A DNA stretch of 22,015 bases. Origin: Oppiella nova (taxonomy: Eukaryota > Arthropoda > Arachnida > Sarcoptiformes > Oppiidae). Below, piece after piece: positions 12,101 through 20,098 of the stretch (position 1 is its first letter; each line of letters opens with the position of its first letter). The stretch lies in the NCBI GenBank assembly GCA_905397405.1, contig CAJPVJ010000638.1, positions 1 through 22,015 of the forward strand. The letters run 5' to 3'. The notes under the pieces were generated by a model that was not told the DNA's origin, searched no databases, and saw only the letters and a list, made by a program, of their open reading frames with translations. The position numbers and the translations under genes were made by a program.

Positions 12101-13602
12101 ATTTGTTGTCAAAAAGTACTTTTATTTGAGTTTTTGGCGAAGAGTTTCCTGTTTTTTTGCGAACAATTAAACTAAAATAAAGGCTTAAAGGCATTGAAAA
12201 CTAGAAGTAAATACGCGTATTCTCGGTGAGCACTGGAAGGGAAAGGCATCACTATATCCAAAACATAATTAACTATTGAAATGTTAAATGAGTTCATTAA
12301 TGAAAAACGACTCACAAATGGTTAGCGCAGTGTATGTCAACTCAATGTAACATTTGGTTCGCTAATTAAATTGTCGATACATTATGTTATCAATAGTTTG
12401 CGAGTATTTTCAATATTAGAAGTTTCGCAGACTTTCGACTTTTGACTTTTGCTGACAATTAGATTTAGACACACTTTCCATTATATAATCACTTAATACC
12501 AGTGCCTTATATAATACCCATTCAATGGCATTCGTCATCAAAATTAAATATTTCGTCAATAATTCATCATTTGGTGCCATATATAGGCCATCGAAGTGGT
12601 GATGATATGTCACTCCAATGTCCATCAATTACCAAATGTCTCACAAAAATCCATTCATCAAACAAATCATTGAAATTTGTTTGCATTTTATACACACAGT
12701 GCTATTTATATCATTAATTGTTTTTTATTACCCCTAAATCCAATTCAAATTAATTATATTTTTATACAATTAAGCAAAATACAATATAATTATAAATTTA
12801 CTTTGTAGATAATTTAGCGGGTTAATTAAACCAATTATTAATACTGAAATATCCCACAGTAATCAAATATCCAAATAGCATTTTATTAAGTCACTTTTGG
12901 CAAATTATTTTTATAAGTGGTTTATAACTTGTAATTTTAAAACTTGTTTGTACAATGTATAAACTTAAAATAAGCTAATTGTTTAATTGATACTACCGGT
13001 GCATATCATCTAAGACACAATTAAGGGAAAGGGATTTCACTTTGACAGACATTACCTTCAAAATTGTGTTTAATGGGAAAGGGAGTCAAACCTAACCTAA
13101 CCTAAAGTAAGACTCTAATCAAAGTTGTCTCTAATTTGAGCCATTAATTCAAACAAACCATTCATGTGTTTATATCACTGGACACCACATAGACTACACC
13201 CACAGTCTATGCGTGCAAATGACCCACACTTTAGACATTTCATGAGGTCTTCACATCAGGTATTGTGTGATCACTGAATGGATCAACAGATTAGACATTA
13301 TTGAAGCACTTATTAAACTTATGATACAATCACTGCACCGGTGGCTCAATAATCTCATTGTCTTATACTGTCTTATATAATGGTAAACATGTATTCAATG
13401 AATTCAATTCAATGCATACAAAACCCAAACCCAAATGACAAGTAATTCAAGCAAATGAGTCAATCATATGAATGGCTAACCCGTGAGTGTCGTCCAGTTT
13501 GGGGGCAATTGTGACCAAAAAGTAGAGCCAAACACAGCTTAATGTGAACAATGATATGGGGATTAGCAGTGGATTACACGCTATGCTCTTCACAGACACC
13601 AT
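9160..13602 (-). CDS. TMEM41A: TMEM41A-like VTT-domain membrane protein, 4 coding exons
   Basis: Minus-strand coding exons are 13602-13481, 10001-9839, 9731-9431 and 9344-9160, giving 256 aa, close to the human TMEM41A length (about 264). Exon 1 encodes a first transmembrane segment (around residues 12-34). Exon 2 carries SLRFP near 45-49 and CSAYVFKQTFAIPG at 78-91. Exon 3 carries NLLAGAL at 96-102 and FLRLFPMSPNWFLN at 163-176. Exon 4 carries LMPYNFICVQTG after G196, then a final membrane segment and a basic tail. These are hallmarks of the VTT (DedA/SNARE-associated) fold. The paralogue TMEM41B is an ER lipid scramblase needed for autophagy. A similar role for TMEM41A is inference. The start ATG has a strong ACCATGG context. 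The GTTAGC donor and weak acceptor around the 3479-bp first intron are the least certain junction, but the phase and family sequence fit. Confidence 0.87.
10002..13480 (-). other. Large intron 1 of TMEM41A-like gene
   Basis: A 3479-bp intron, far longer than the other introns here (65-770 bp). No nested gene was recognised. Frames of 60-71 codons at 10527-10715, 12012-12194 and 12416-12717 look like AT-rich noise. It contains a short CCTAA array at 13091-13105 and a repeated GGGAAAGGGA at 13024 and 13074. Confidence 0.65.
13091..13105. repeat. Three CCTAA units (telomere-type TTAGG on minus strand)
   Basis: Three perfect tandem copies of CCTAA, the complement of the common arthropod telomere unit TTAGG, sit inside intron 1 of the TMEM41A-like gene. 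Three units are too few to exclude chance. Confidence 0.6.
13481..13602 (-). CDS. TMEM41A: Detached first exon of TMEM41A-like gene
   Basis: This 122-nt exon encodes 40 residues plus two bases of a Gly codon. It reads MVSVKSIACNPLL, then a hydrophobic segment through WLYFLV, then TIAPKLDDTH. The other three exons open after an in-frame stop, so they need an upstream exon with phase 2, a start codon and a membrane segment. This piece supplies all three. ACCATGG is an ideal start context. The donor is GTTAGC. Confidence 0.8.
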
Positions 13603-14846
13603 GGTCACATTAATAAACTAGTTAATTATCAAATCACTTATTTCATAAACATTTATAAACAAATATATTCAAAATAATCCAATTTATTGCACTGATTATG
13701 ATCATCACAAATTCCTCACTATGCTACATATATACATTCACTAGCCATACATACCGTTACGTAAGTTTTACATAATTATATGCCCCTCTAGTTGTGGTTA
13801 CATTGCATATCAATTGTTATATTATTGTTTACCCAAAACTAACGTAACATTATATGTGAAGCAATAATAAAGAGTAAACACTTGACACACATTGCGTGCA
13901 CTCTATTGAGTGAATGGCATAATAGTGAGAGAATCGGTGTTTTGTGCCAATTCTTGTCATAACTTCAAACATGTACTCAATTGGCAATTATCTCATCAAT
14001 TTTAATATTGCACCTTATCTCTCATTATAATGTAATCCTTAAATCTTACAAATTAAATTTTTATTCATTTTAGTAATTATATAAATTTTACAAACAAAAT
14101 ATTCTATTTCATAATAATAAAGTTAGAAATTATAACATTATTCTCAAAGTTCCTTGCACATTTGACAAAATTTCAATATTGAACGCTAATTAATTAAATG
14201 AGTGGATTGTGTTAATACATTAATTTTAAATACTTTATAATATAATACAATATTGTTAGTAATACTTTTAATACTAGTAATACTAGTTTAGAAATACTAG
14301 TAATTGTATTGTCTCAATGCTAAACTTATTAATCTAATTGTATGTATTTATTTAAATGAGACTTTGATACTTTGAATCCTAGGAATAAACGAATGATTAA
14401 AATAATAGAAATTGAAAACTAAATTCACATAAAACTCATTGTCCAAAAATGCCATTCATATCAACATTTATTTAGTAATAAAAATGATGTAAAATAAGCA
14501 AAACAAACGGCAAATAAAGGAAGTATTGATTAATTGCATTCAAATGCTAACATTCAGTAACAGTTATAATACTGTTGAATGAAGTAATTAACTCATTATT
14601 GGTCGAGTGTTTAGTTATAAAAGTTGCGACAAATCACTAAGTTTTCCGGATCTCTACTTCATAATTCAACACTACTTTCCATACAATTATTCATTACTTC
14701 TAGTATTTAGCAAATTATTTTTGACTAGAAATTTATGTTTTCGCATAAAATTCACAACTAATTTGCACTAATCATTCATAATATATATTACACTTGATAT
14801 TGGGTAATATATTTCGAAACTGGTGCCAACTTTGTGACAAGTAAGG
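13603..14846. other. AT-rich spacer between divergent TMEM41A and AFF genes
   Basis: No coding exon was recognised. The stretch lies between divergent transcription units and should hold the TMEM41A promoter on its left and the distal AFF promoter on its right. A cluster of AATACTAGT-type repeats is present at 14258-14303. Confidence 0.55.
14258..14303. repeat. Imperfect TAATACTAGT tandem repeats
   Basis: Four spaced units resembling TAATACT(AGT) occur within about 45 bp, three of them sharing ATACTAGTAA or ATACTAGTTT. ACTAGT is itself palindromic. It is a simple local duplication of unknown significance. Confidence 0.6.
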
Positions 14847-14944
14847 TATATATATAATGCCCTGGTGAATTTCCTAATATAACAGTTGACGAGCGTGTGA
14901 GCCAGGTCATCCAACAACTAGACTACCCTCATCATTGATCTCAT
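14847..14944 (+). promoter_or_regulatory. Candidate distal promoter and leader exon of AFF gene
   Basis: A TATA-like run (TATATATATAA) at 14847-14857 is followed about 30 bp later by a GC-richer stretch. That stretch ends at 14944, directly before a perfect GTAAGT donor at 14945. The arrangement fits a TATA promoter driving a 60-nt untranslated exon that would splice into the AFF leader, for example at the pyrimidine-rich acceptor ending at 15360. It could instead belong to a separate non-coding transcript. Confidence 0.3.
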
Positions 14945-15414
14945 GTAAGTACTGTCATAATATATGTTTTCTATAAAAGTTATCTCGAATTAAAGTTTTC
15001 ATATCGGACTCAACGAGTCAATCAGTTTTCATATGAAAACCCTTGAAAATGAGAGAAAAGACGTGAAAATTATGGCACAAATGGGTTGACGTCGAGATAG
15101 CGCTCAAACGGCAGGCACTCAATGCATATCCTTAAGCTTCATATCATTTATAATTTTTTGACAAACATTTCCAATACACCGTTCATCTCATTATGATTCT
15201 CATACACTGTATGACACATATGATGAGCGAGTGTGAGGTGAGAGTGTGTCCCGCAATTAGCCCTACCTTTAAGCACACACTCATCGCACCCATACATTGC
15301 TAGACATGAATACACATTAGATTCTCAGACAATAATCGCGCGAATATTCACTTCCTTTAGTATTCCTACCATTAATTCAATGGTAAGACAATTGACAACT
15401 AACTGTCAATCGGC

Positions 15415-15422
15415 TATAAATA
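15415..15422 (+). promoter_or_regulatory. Candidate TATA box of AFF gene
   Basis: TATAAATA stands just upstream of a shift from AT-rich DNA to more GC-rich leader-like sequence. A transcription start near 15445 is implied, giving a leader of about 490 nt before the AFF start codon. Confidence 0.45.
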
Positions 15423-15444
15423 GGTCTCATAGGGGGCTGTAGTG

Positions 15445-15931
15445 CCGGGCGTAACGTTGTCTGCGAAAGTTGTTTATGAGTTGAGTCCTATTGGCGATAC
15501 AGTGGAGCATAATATGTGTTAACATTAAACTGTTTTAACGTTTAGTGAAAATTGCAGTCAATTTGGGTTATTATTAGTGATACCAGAGGTTTACGACTAT
15601 AGCCGAGTAGTAGTAGTGGTCATCCCATACCAAACACACGGCTAGTCGCCAGTGGTTTGTGCTATCATTTCATTGCAATCAGTGAATCAGTGGTCAAACA
15701 TGTGTTTCATGTGATGAGTATCATGTCGTGAGTTGTGTGCCATGTCTTCGCTGATTGTCACCCGCGATGTAGTCCTCGTGTGAGCCGCAGACCACTGATT
15801 GTCTTCGTAAGACACGCTCGCAAAGACTCATTCAAATAGATATCATAAACACGTCTCTCAGACCTAAACCCTTTAACCACCGTTTGGTTGACCTCTTGAG
15901 TGACTGCTTGTCCGCAACGACTGACTGTGAG
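15445..15931 (+). other. AFF 5' leader with several short upstream reading frames
   Basis: Eight ATGs precede the main start, at 15476, 15514, 15700, 15709, 15714, 15723, 15742 and 15767. All are closed by stops before 15932. They range from ATG immediately followed by a stop (15767) to a 13-codon frame beginning at 15742. The main frame is open back to a TAG at 15770 but has no earlier in-frame ATG. Transcript boundaries are inferred. Confidence 0.4.
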
Positions 15932-18466
15932 ATGTCTTCGCAGCGCGAGATCTCTTCGCGTCAGGAGAAGAGGGAACGGGAGAGAAGTCAACGCCAACTG
16001 ACGACACCGTCGCTGCAGAACCCGTCGAACGCGTCGCTCTTCGGCGAACCGATCCGTAAGAGCAACGACGACGAGACCACCAAACGGATCAAATCGACTT
16101 TAGGTGACTTCGACTCCGTGCAGCTGCTGCTCATCAATGACCCGAAACCGCTGCTCGGGATCTCCACCCGCGAGATCACGCGAATCAAAGGCCATAAGGC
16201 GAAGATCGAGCAGATCTTGTCGGAGATGAAGCACACGTTGGAACCGATCACCGCTTTGGACGACTACTCGGACGACTCGACGAGTAATAAGTACTCAATG
16301 AATGCCAACAATAATAGCGTTAATAATAGCCAACACTTTGTCGCCAATAATAACAATACAAACAATAATAACATTCATTGCAATGACTCTGAAATTCGTG
16401 GGCAAACGGTGGACAAGAATAGCCGTAAGACTAACGCCGTCGACGATAATGACATGAATGACACGAATAGCGATGCAATGAGCGGCCGATCCATTGATGA
16501 ACAAAAGTCTTTCACTAATAATAATAACAATAATAATAATAAAGTGATGAACAGTAAGGTTAAGAGGAAGTCATCGAAGTCTGACGCCGAGAACGGCTCT
16601 AAAAGCTATAGTACAACAAAACGGACCCGAAGTACGAGTTCGTCGGAGAACTCGTCGGACACGTCCAGCAACTCGTCGTCCATCTCGTCGTCGTCTTCCG
16701 AGTCGAGCGATGAGGAGGAAAAGGCTTCGGACAAAGAGAGTGTCAAACTGGAGGACATTCCGCCCTCAAGACAGGAGACGCCGAAGACGGCGCAGACATT
16801 GCCAGAGATTGCGGACGTCTGGGATTTGGAGACGTTTATGGATAAGAAGACGACCACTACGACCACCACATCGACCACTGTGTCCACGAACGCAACCCTT
16901 AAGAACAGTTCCTACGACTCGATGGCAGACGTGATCGAGAAGGTGGCGAAGGGTGAGATGGGAGAGAGCATGAGCTCGTCCAGCAGTAGCGGCAGTCTGT
17001 CGCCGCCCACACCCCCGCCGCCCAACCGGAAGCGCAAGAATTGGCCGCAAAATGTGGAGACGGACTCGAGTGAGACATACAATCGGGAAGTGACACCAAA
17101 ACAGCAAAACTCATTTCCCAAACAGACAGTGCATCCGACCTCAAAACACATCCAACAAAACCATTCAAATCGTTGCAACATTTCAGACAAATCGCCGCAA
17201 AAGAGATTTAAAGTCGACGACAAATACGACAAAATTAATGATATTATTTATCCGCCGAAGAGTCTTATCGTTTCGATTAAGTTAACACTTTTGAAGCGAA
17301 TTCCTGGTCAGACCTATTTGGACAGCAGTGATGGTAGTCTTAGCCTTAATAGTGATTGTATGGACTTATTGGACACTAAGAGTGCAAAAGAGGACATCAA
17401 TAATAATACAAATAATAGGAACAGTTATACAAAACTGAAAAATAGTGACAAAACTAAGAGTTCGGGTAACGATTCGACCAAAGAGTCGACGAACAGAAAG
17501 GAGTCAAAGTCTAAGAGTAGTAGCGGTTCGTCGAAAAAGAAGTCATCGAAAGCATCGCCACCACAACAGGACAACGATTCGCACAGTTCAGCGCAGCTCA
17601 GCCACTGGTCGACCACACCTCCCATGCGGGACAGCAGCACATCGTTCAGCCATTCTGTCAAACAGGAGAGGGAGAGGGAGACCCACTCTTCGCCGCCACA
17701 ACTAATGCCTTCATTAACGAACACATCACTCGCGACAATACCTCCGCCGACGACGACGGCGCCCAACATCACCCCCACCTCCTCGTCGACGCGAACGGGG
17801 CCAGAGATCTCTCCGGTCGCGGCTACTGTGGGCCAACCCGACGACTTCCTGTTGTCCGCTAAGCGGCTAAAGCACGCGGCGGACAGGGAGACCGATCGGA
17901 CGGTGCAGGCGTGCAAATACTTAGAGGCCGTCCTCTATTTCATACTAACGGGTAATGCAATGGAGCAGAAGAGCGCCACAAACGAGGCCGAGAAGGTGTG
18001 CCTCATGTATAAGGAGACGCTGAACCTGATCCGCACCATAACCAACAAGTTCTCTAAGTCCCGGTCGCCGCACTCGGCCGACGTGCCCACCACTGACCAC
18101 AAGCTCACGACACTGAGCTACAGGTGTCAGTCGCTGCTGTACCTGAAGTTGAGTCGAATCAAGTCGAAGGAGATTCGCGACAACAATAAACTGATCCAAA
18201 GCCAAACCCAAGAGGTGAACAATGCGGACAATTGCGTGCAAATTCCGGCCGCACTGTTGACGGCACTCCAGCGCCAACTGTTTCTCCTGCAACAGTACCA
18301 CACGGCGCACGACCTCTGGACACAGGCCGACCATCTCATCGAAAAGCATCCCTCGTGTAAAGCATTCTTCGTTGCCTTAGATAACGAATGCGGATCTCTG
18401 AGTCTCAACTCATCGTTCGACCATTTGGTGCATTACGTCAGGTCCGGCCTCCAGATCCTCAAGTGA
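15932..18466 (+). CDS. lilli: AFF/lilliputian family scaffold of the super elongation complex
   Basis: One uninterrupted frame of 844 aa. AFF proteins are disordered nuclear scaffolds joining P-TEFb, ELL and AF9/ENL to release paused RNA polymerase II. In order I see: an Arg/Glu-rich N-terminus (10-19); SLFGEPIR (35-42) and RIKSTLGDFDS (52-62), matching the cyclin T1-binding segment; KIEQILSEMKHTLEPITALD (91-110), matching the ELL-binding helix; Asn-rich runs; an acidic Ser-rich tract; VWDLETFMDK (296-305); basic nuclear-localisation clusters; LIVSIKLTLLKRIPG (445-459), matching the AF9/ENL-binding strand; and the C-terminal homology domain from about 637 to the end. It is shorter than human AFF4 (about 1160 aa) and has no intron, which is unusual for this family. 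The ATG at 15932 is the first in frame. Whether to call it lilli or AFF4 is naming only, because arthropods generally have one AFF gene. Confidence 0.92.
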   Translation: MSSQREISSRQEKRERERSQRQLTTPSLQNPSNASLFGEPIRKSNDDETTKRIKSTLGDFDSVQLLLINDPKPLLGISTREITRIKGHKAKIEQILSEMKHTLEPITALDDYSDDSTSNKYSMNANNNSVNNSQHFVANNNNTNNNNIHCNDSEIRGQTVDKNSRKTNAVDDNDMNDTNSDAMSGRSIDEQKSFTNNNNNNNNKVMNSKVKRKSSKSDAENGSKSYSTTKRTRSTSSSENSSDTSSNSSSISSSSSESSDEEEKASDKESVKLEDIPPSRQETPKTAQTLPEIADVWDLETFMDKKTTTTTTTSTTVSTNATLKNSSYDSMADVIEKVAKGEMGESMSSSSSSGSLSPPTPPPPNRKRKNWPQNVETDSSETYNREVTPKQQNSFPKQTVHPTSKHIQQNHSNRCNISDKSPQKRFKVDDKYDKINDIIYPPKSLIVSIKLTLLKRIPGQTYLDSSDGSLSLNSDCMDLLDTKSAKEDINNNTNNRNSYTKLKNSDKTKSSGNDSTKESTNRKESKSKSSSGSSKKKSSKASPPQQDNDSHSSAQLSHWSTTPPMRDSSTSFSHSVKQERERETHSSPPQLMPSLTNTSLATIPPPTTTAPNITPTSSSTRTGPEISPVAATVGQPDDFLLSAKRLKHAADRETDRTVQACKYLEAVLYFILTGNAMEQKSATNEAEKVCLMYKETLNLIRTITNKFSKSRSPHSADVPTTDHKLTTLSYRCQSLLYLKLSRIKSKEIRDNNKLIQSQTQEVNNADNCVQIPAALLTALQRQLFLLQQYHTAHDLWTQADHLIEKHPSCKAFFVALDNECGSLSLNSSFDHLVHYVRSGLQILK
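16517..16540 (+). repeat. AAT/AAC codon run encoding eight Asn in AFF
   Basis: Eight consecutive Asn codons, mostly AAT, within the disordered linker of the AFF protein. Similar shorter Asn clusters occur at 16303-16383. This is length-variable low-complexity coding sequence. Confidence 0.85.
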
Positions 18467-18611
18467 TGATCACCACTAACTGACTGCACCGACACACACG
18501 ACAATACCTGTAGACAAATACATACAATACTAATTGAATTGATGCACAATTGTGTTGTTTTTCTTATATTATTGTAAATATTGAGTATATATTTGATTAA
18601 TTAATTAGATA

Positions 18612-18630
18612 ATTATTATTATTATTATTT
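18612..18630. repeat. ATT microsatellite in AFF 3' untranslated region
   Basis: Six or so tandem ATT units about 150 bp after the AFF stop codon. Confidence 0.85.
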
Positions 18631-18653
18631 TGTTTAATTGTATAAAGAAATTA

Positions 18654-18682
18654 TATTATTATTATTATTATTATTATTATTA
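18654..18682. repeat. Second ATT microsatellite in AFF 3' untranslated region
   Basis: About nine tandem ATT units, 24 bp after the first ATT tract. Both fall between the stop codon and the likely poly(A) signal. Confidence 0.88.
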
Positions 18683-18782
18683 AGGATAAGAGATGTGATG
18701 CACTAATGAATGATATTTGCACTTATAATGCATCGCAAATGTTATTTATAAATTATTTTAATTATTTTATTATTTACTTTTC

Positions 18783-18788
18783 AATAAA
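18783..18788 (+). terminator. Polyadenylation signal AATAAA of AFF gene
   Basis: Canonical AATAAA (in TTCAATAAATCTTTG), 317 bp after the AFF stop codon. Confidence 0.55.
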
Positions 18789-20027
18789 TCTTTGAATTTG
18801 TAATCAAACTATTTCTCAATTGCAGAATCAAAACTATTTCTCACTTTTTAGTAAAAAACTATAGATAATTATTTAAATGATATTTTTTGCTTCTATTGTA
18901 ACAGAATTTTGTAAATTTGTCTATTTTGAAAGATTCAACTGATAAATAAATCATTTTGCAATACAGTTTCATATCGTTTTTTATGAAAATTAATTACAGA
19001 TATATTACGGCAATATGTATATTAATTGGATTTTTTCATAATTGGACAAACACTTGTGCAAATGTACAGCAAAAGTTCCATTATAATGGGATTACGGTTT
19101 AAAAGTTTGAACTCTAAAACTCTCATATGCAAAATTGCAAATACAGTACCATAGCTGTAAGGCCTAGAACTTTTAATTCAAGTGCTAATCACTACTTTTA
19201 TTGACTAATAAAATATTTGTGCGCCTATATGGAGACAGTTAGACATAATTTTACTAATTTTTATTTGTGTTTAGTTAAACTTAAATTTATAAATTAGTCG
19301 AGATTATACTGTGAGAAAACAATAACCATTAAAATCTAAATGCAATATAATATATAAGATTGAAGTTCTCAGAAACTTGACACTAAATTGTCTTATAAAA
19401 GTACACTAAAAATATTTTTTATTGTCAAAACAAAATGCATTGATTTTCTTCAGAAATTAATTCCAGTAAAAGAAGTCAAATATTTGAGAGTAAACTGAGA
19501 GAGAGATCTGTAAAAGCATTGCTCATCCCTTTCCCAATGGACAGCAATTGTTATAAAAGTGTTCATAACTTCAGGTATAGCGTAGGGCCTATTCATGACA
19601 GCCAGCAGTGCATAGGAACGGTATGAATGGGAAAAAGTGTTGACTTTGCGTGAGAATGATATCTGTTCGTGAAGGGATGGCAAAGTCCTTCACAGTGAAG
19701 GCCAACACAACTTGAAGTGATGTGACGTCAAGAGCGCTGAGGAGCTATGGGTTGGCTATGCCTGAGGTGATGGTTCTCATCCATTCCAATACTGGTGTTA
19801 ATTACCTCAACAAATGAAAATTGATGTCCTGTCCGGTGAGCGCATACATGCATACACTGACATCCCTTTGCAAATGCCGGCCATTAGTTGTGATTTACTT
19901 ATCGTATATAATTGACAAGAGTTTCAATGAAAACGAGAGCTAAATATAGCCCAATATAACACAGACTCTCAAGAGTCGCGTATTTATATAATAAGCAATA
20001 TTTTTAGAAAAGGAAATCTAAATATAA
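18789..20027. other. Spacer between convergent AFF and RGM genes
   Basis: Mostly AT-rich with no recognised gene. A GC-richer island spans about 19500-19880. It contains frames of up to 77 codons on the minus strand without an ATG start or known domain, and a perfect TGACGTCA at 19723-19730. It could be a regulatory element, an unrecognised exon or an old repeat. Confidence 0.5.
19723..19730. promoter_or_regulatory. Perfect CRE-like palindrome TGACGTCA
   Basis: This is the full CREB/ATF consensus palindrome. It sits in a GC-richer island beyond the 3' ends of both neighbouring genes, so any role would be as a distal element. A single 8-bp site may be chance. Confidence 0.3.
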
Positions 20028-20033
20028 TTTATT
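20028..20033 (-). terminator. Polyadenylation signal AATAAA of RGM gene
   Basis: On the minus strand AATAAA lies 66 bp after the TAA stop at 20099-20101. Confidence 0.55.
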
Positions 20034-20098
20034 GACAAAATAACCGGTAATTCATTTGTATTTATAATATATATATATAATTATATACATAATTTACA

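Noticed and set aside
14996-15039. Direct repeat GTTTTCATAT with a small GACTC/GAGTC hairpin, considered as a microRNA-like or regulatory hairpin
   Set aside because: The stem is only five base pairs and the repeat is AT-rich, so it is too weak to support an RNA gene.
15884-15931. AFF start at a TTG codon at 15884
   Set aside because: A non-ATG start is not supported. The ATG at 15932 immediately precedes the family-like Arg/Glu-rich N-terminus.
16766-17232. Several antisense frames of 69-163 codons within the AFF gene
   Set aside because: They mirror the codon bias and low-complexity repeats of the AFF sense strand and carry no domain of their own.
4284-19515. A 19-nt string (GA run followed by ATCTGTAAAA) shared between 5-HT7 intron 3 and 19497-19515
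   Set aside because: Half of it is GA simple repeat and the flanks do not match, so it is not evidence for a dispersed repeat.
19450-19683. 77-codon minus-strand frame between AFF and RGM
   Set aside because: It has no ATG at its start and no recognisable domain. It is kept only as part of the GC-richer island.
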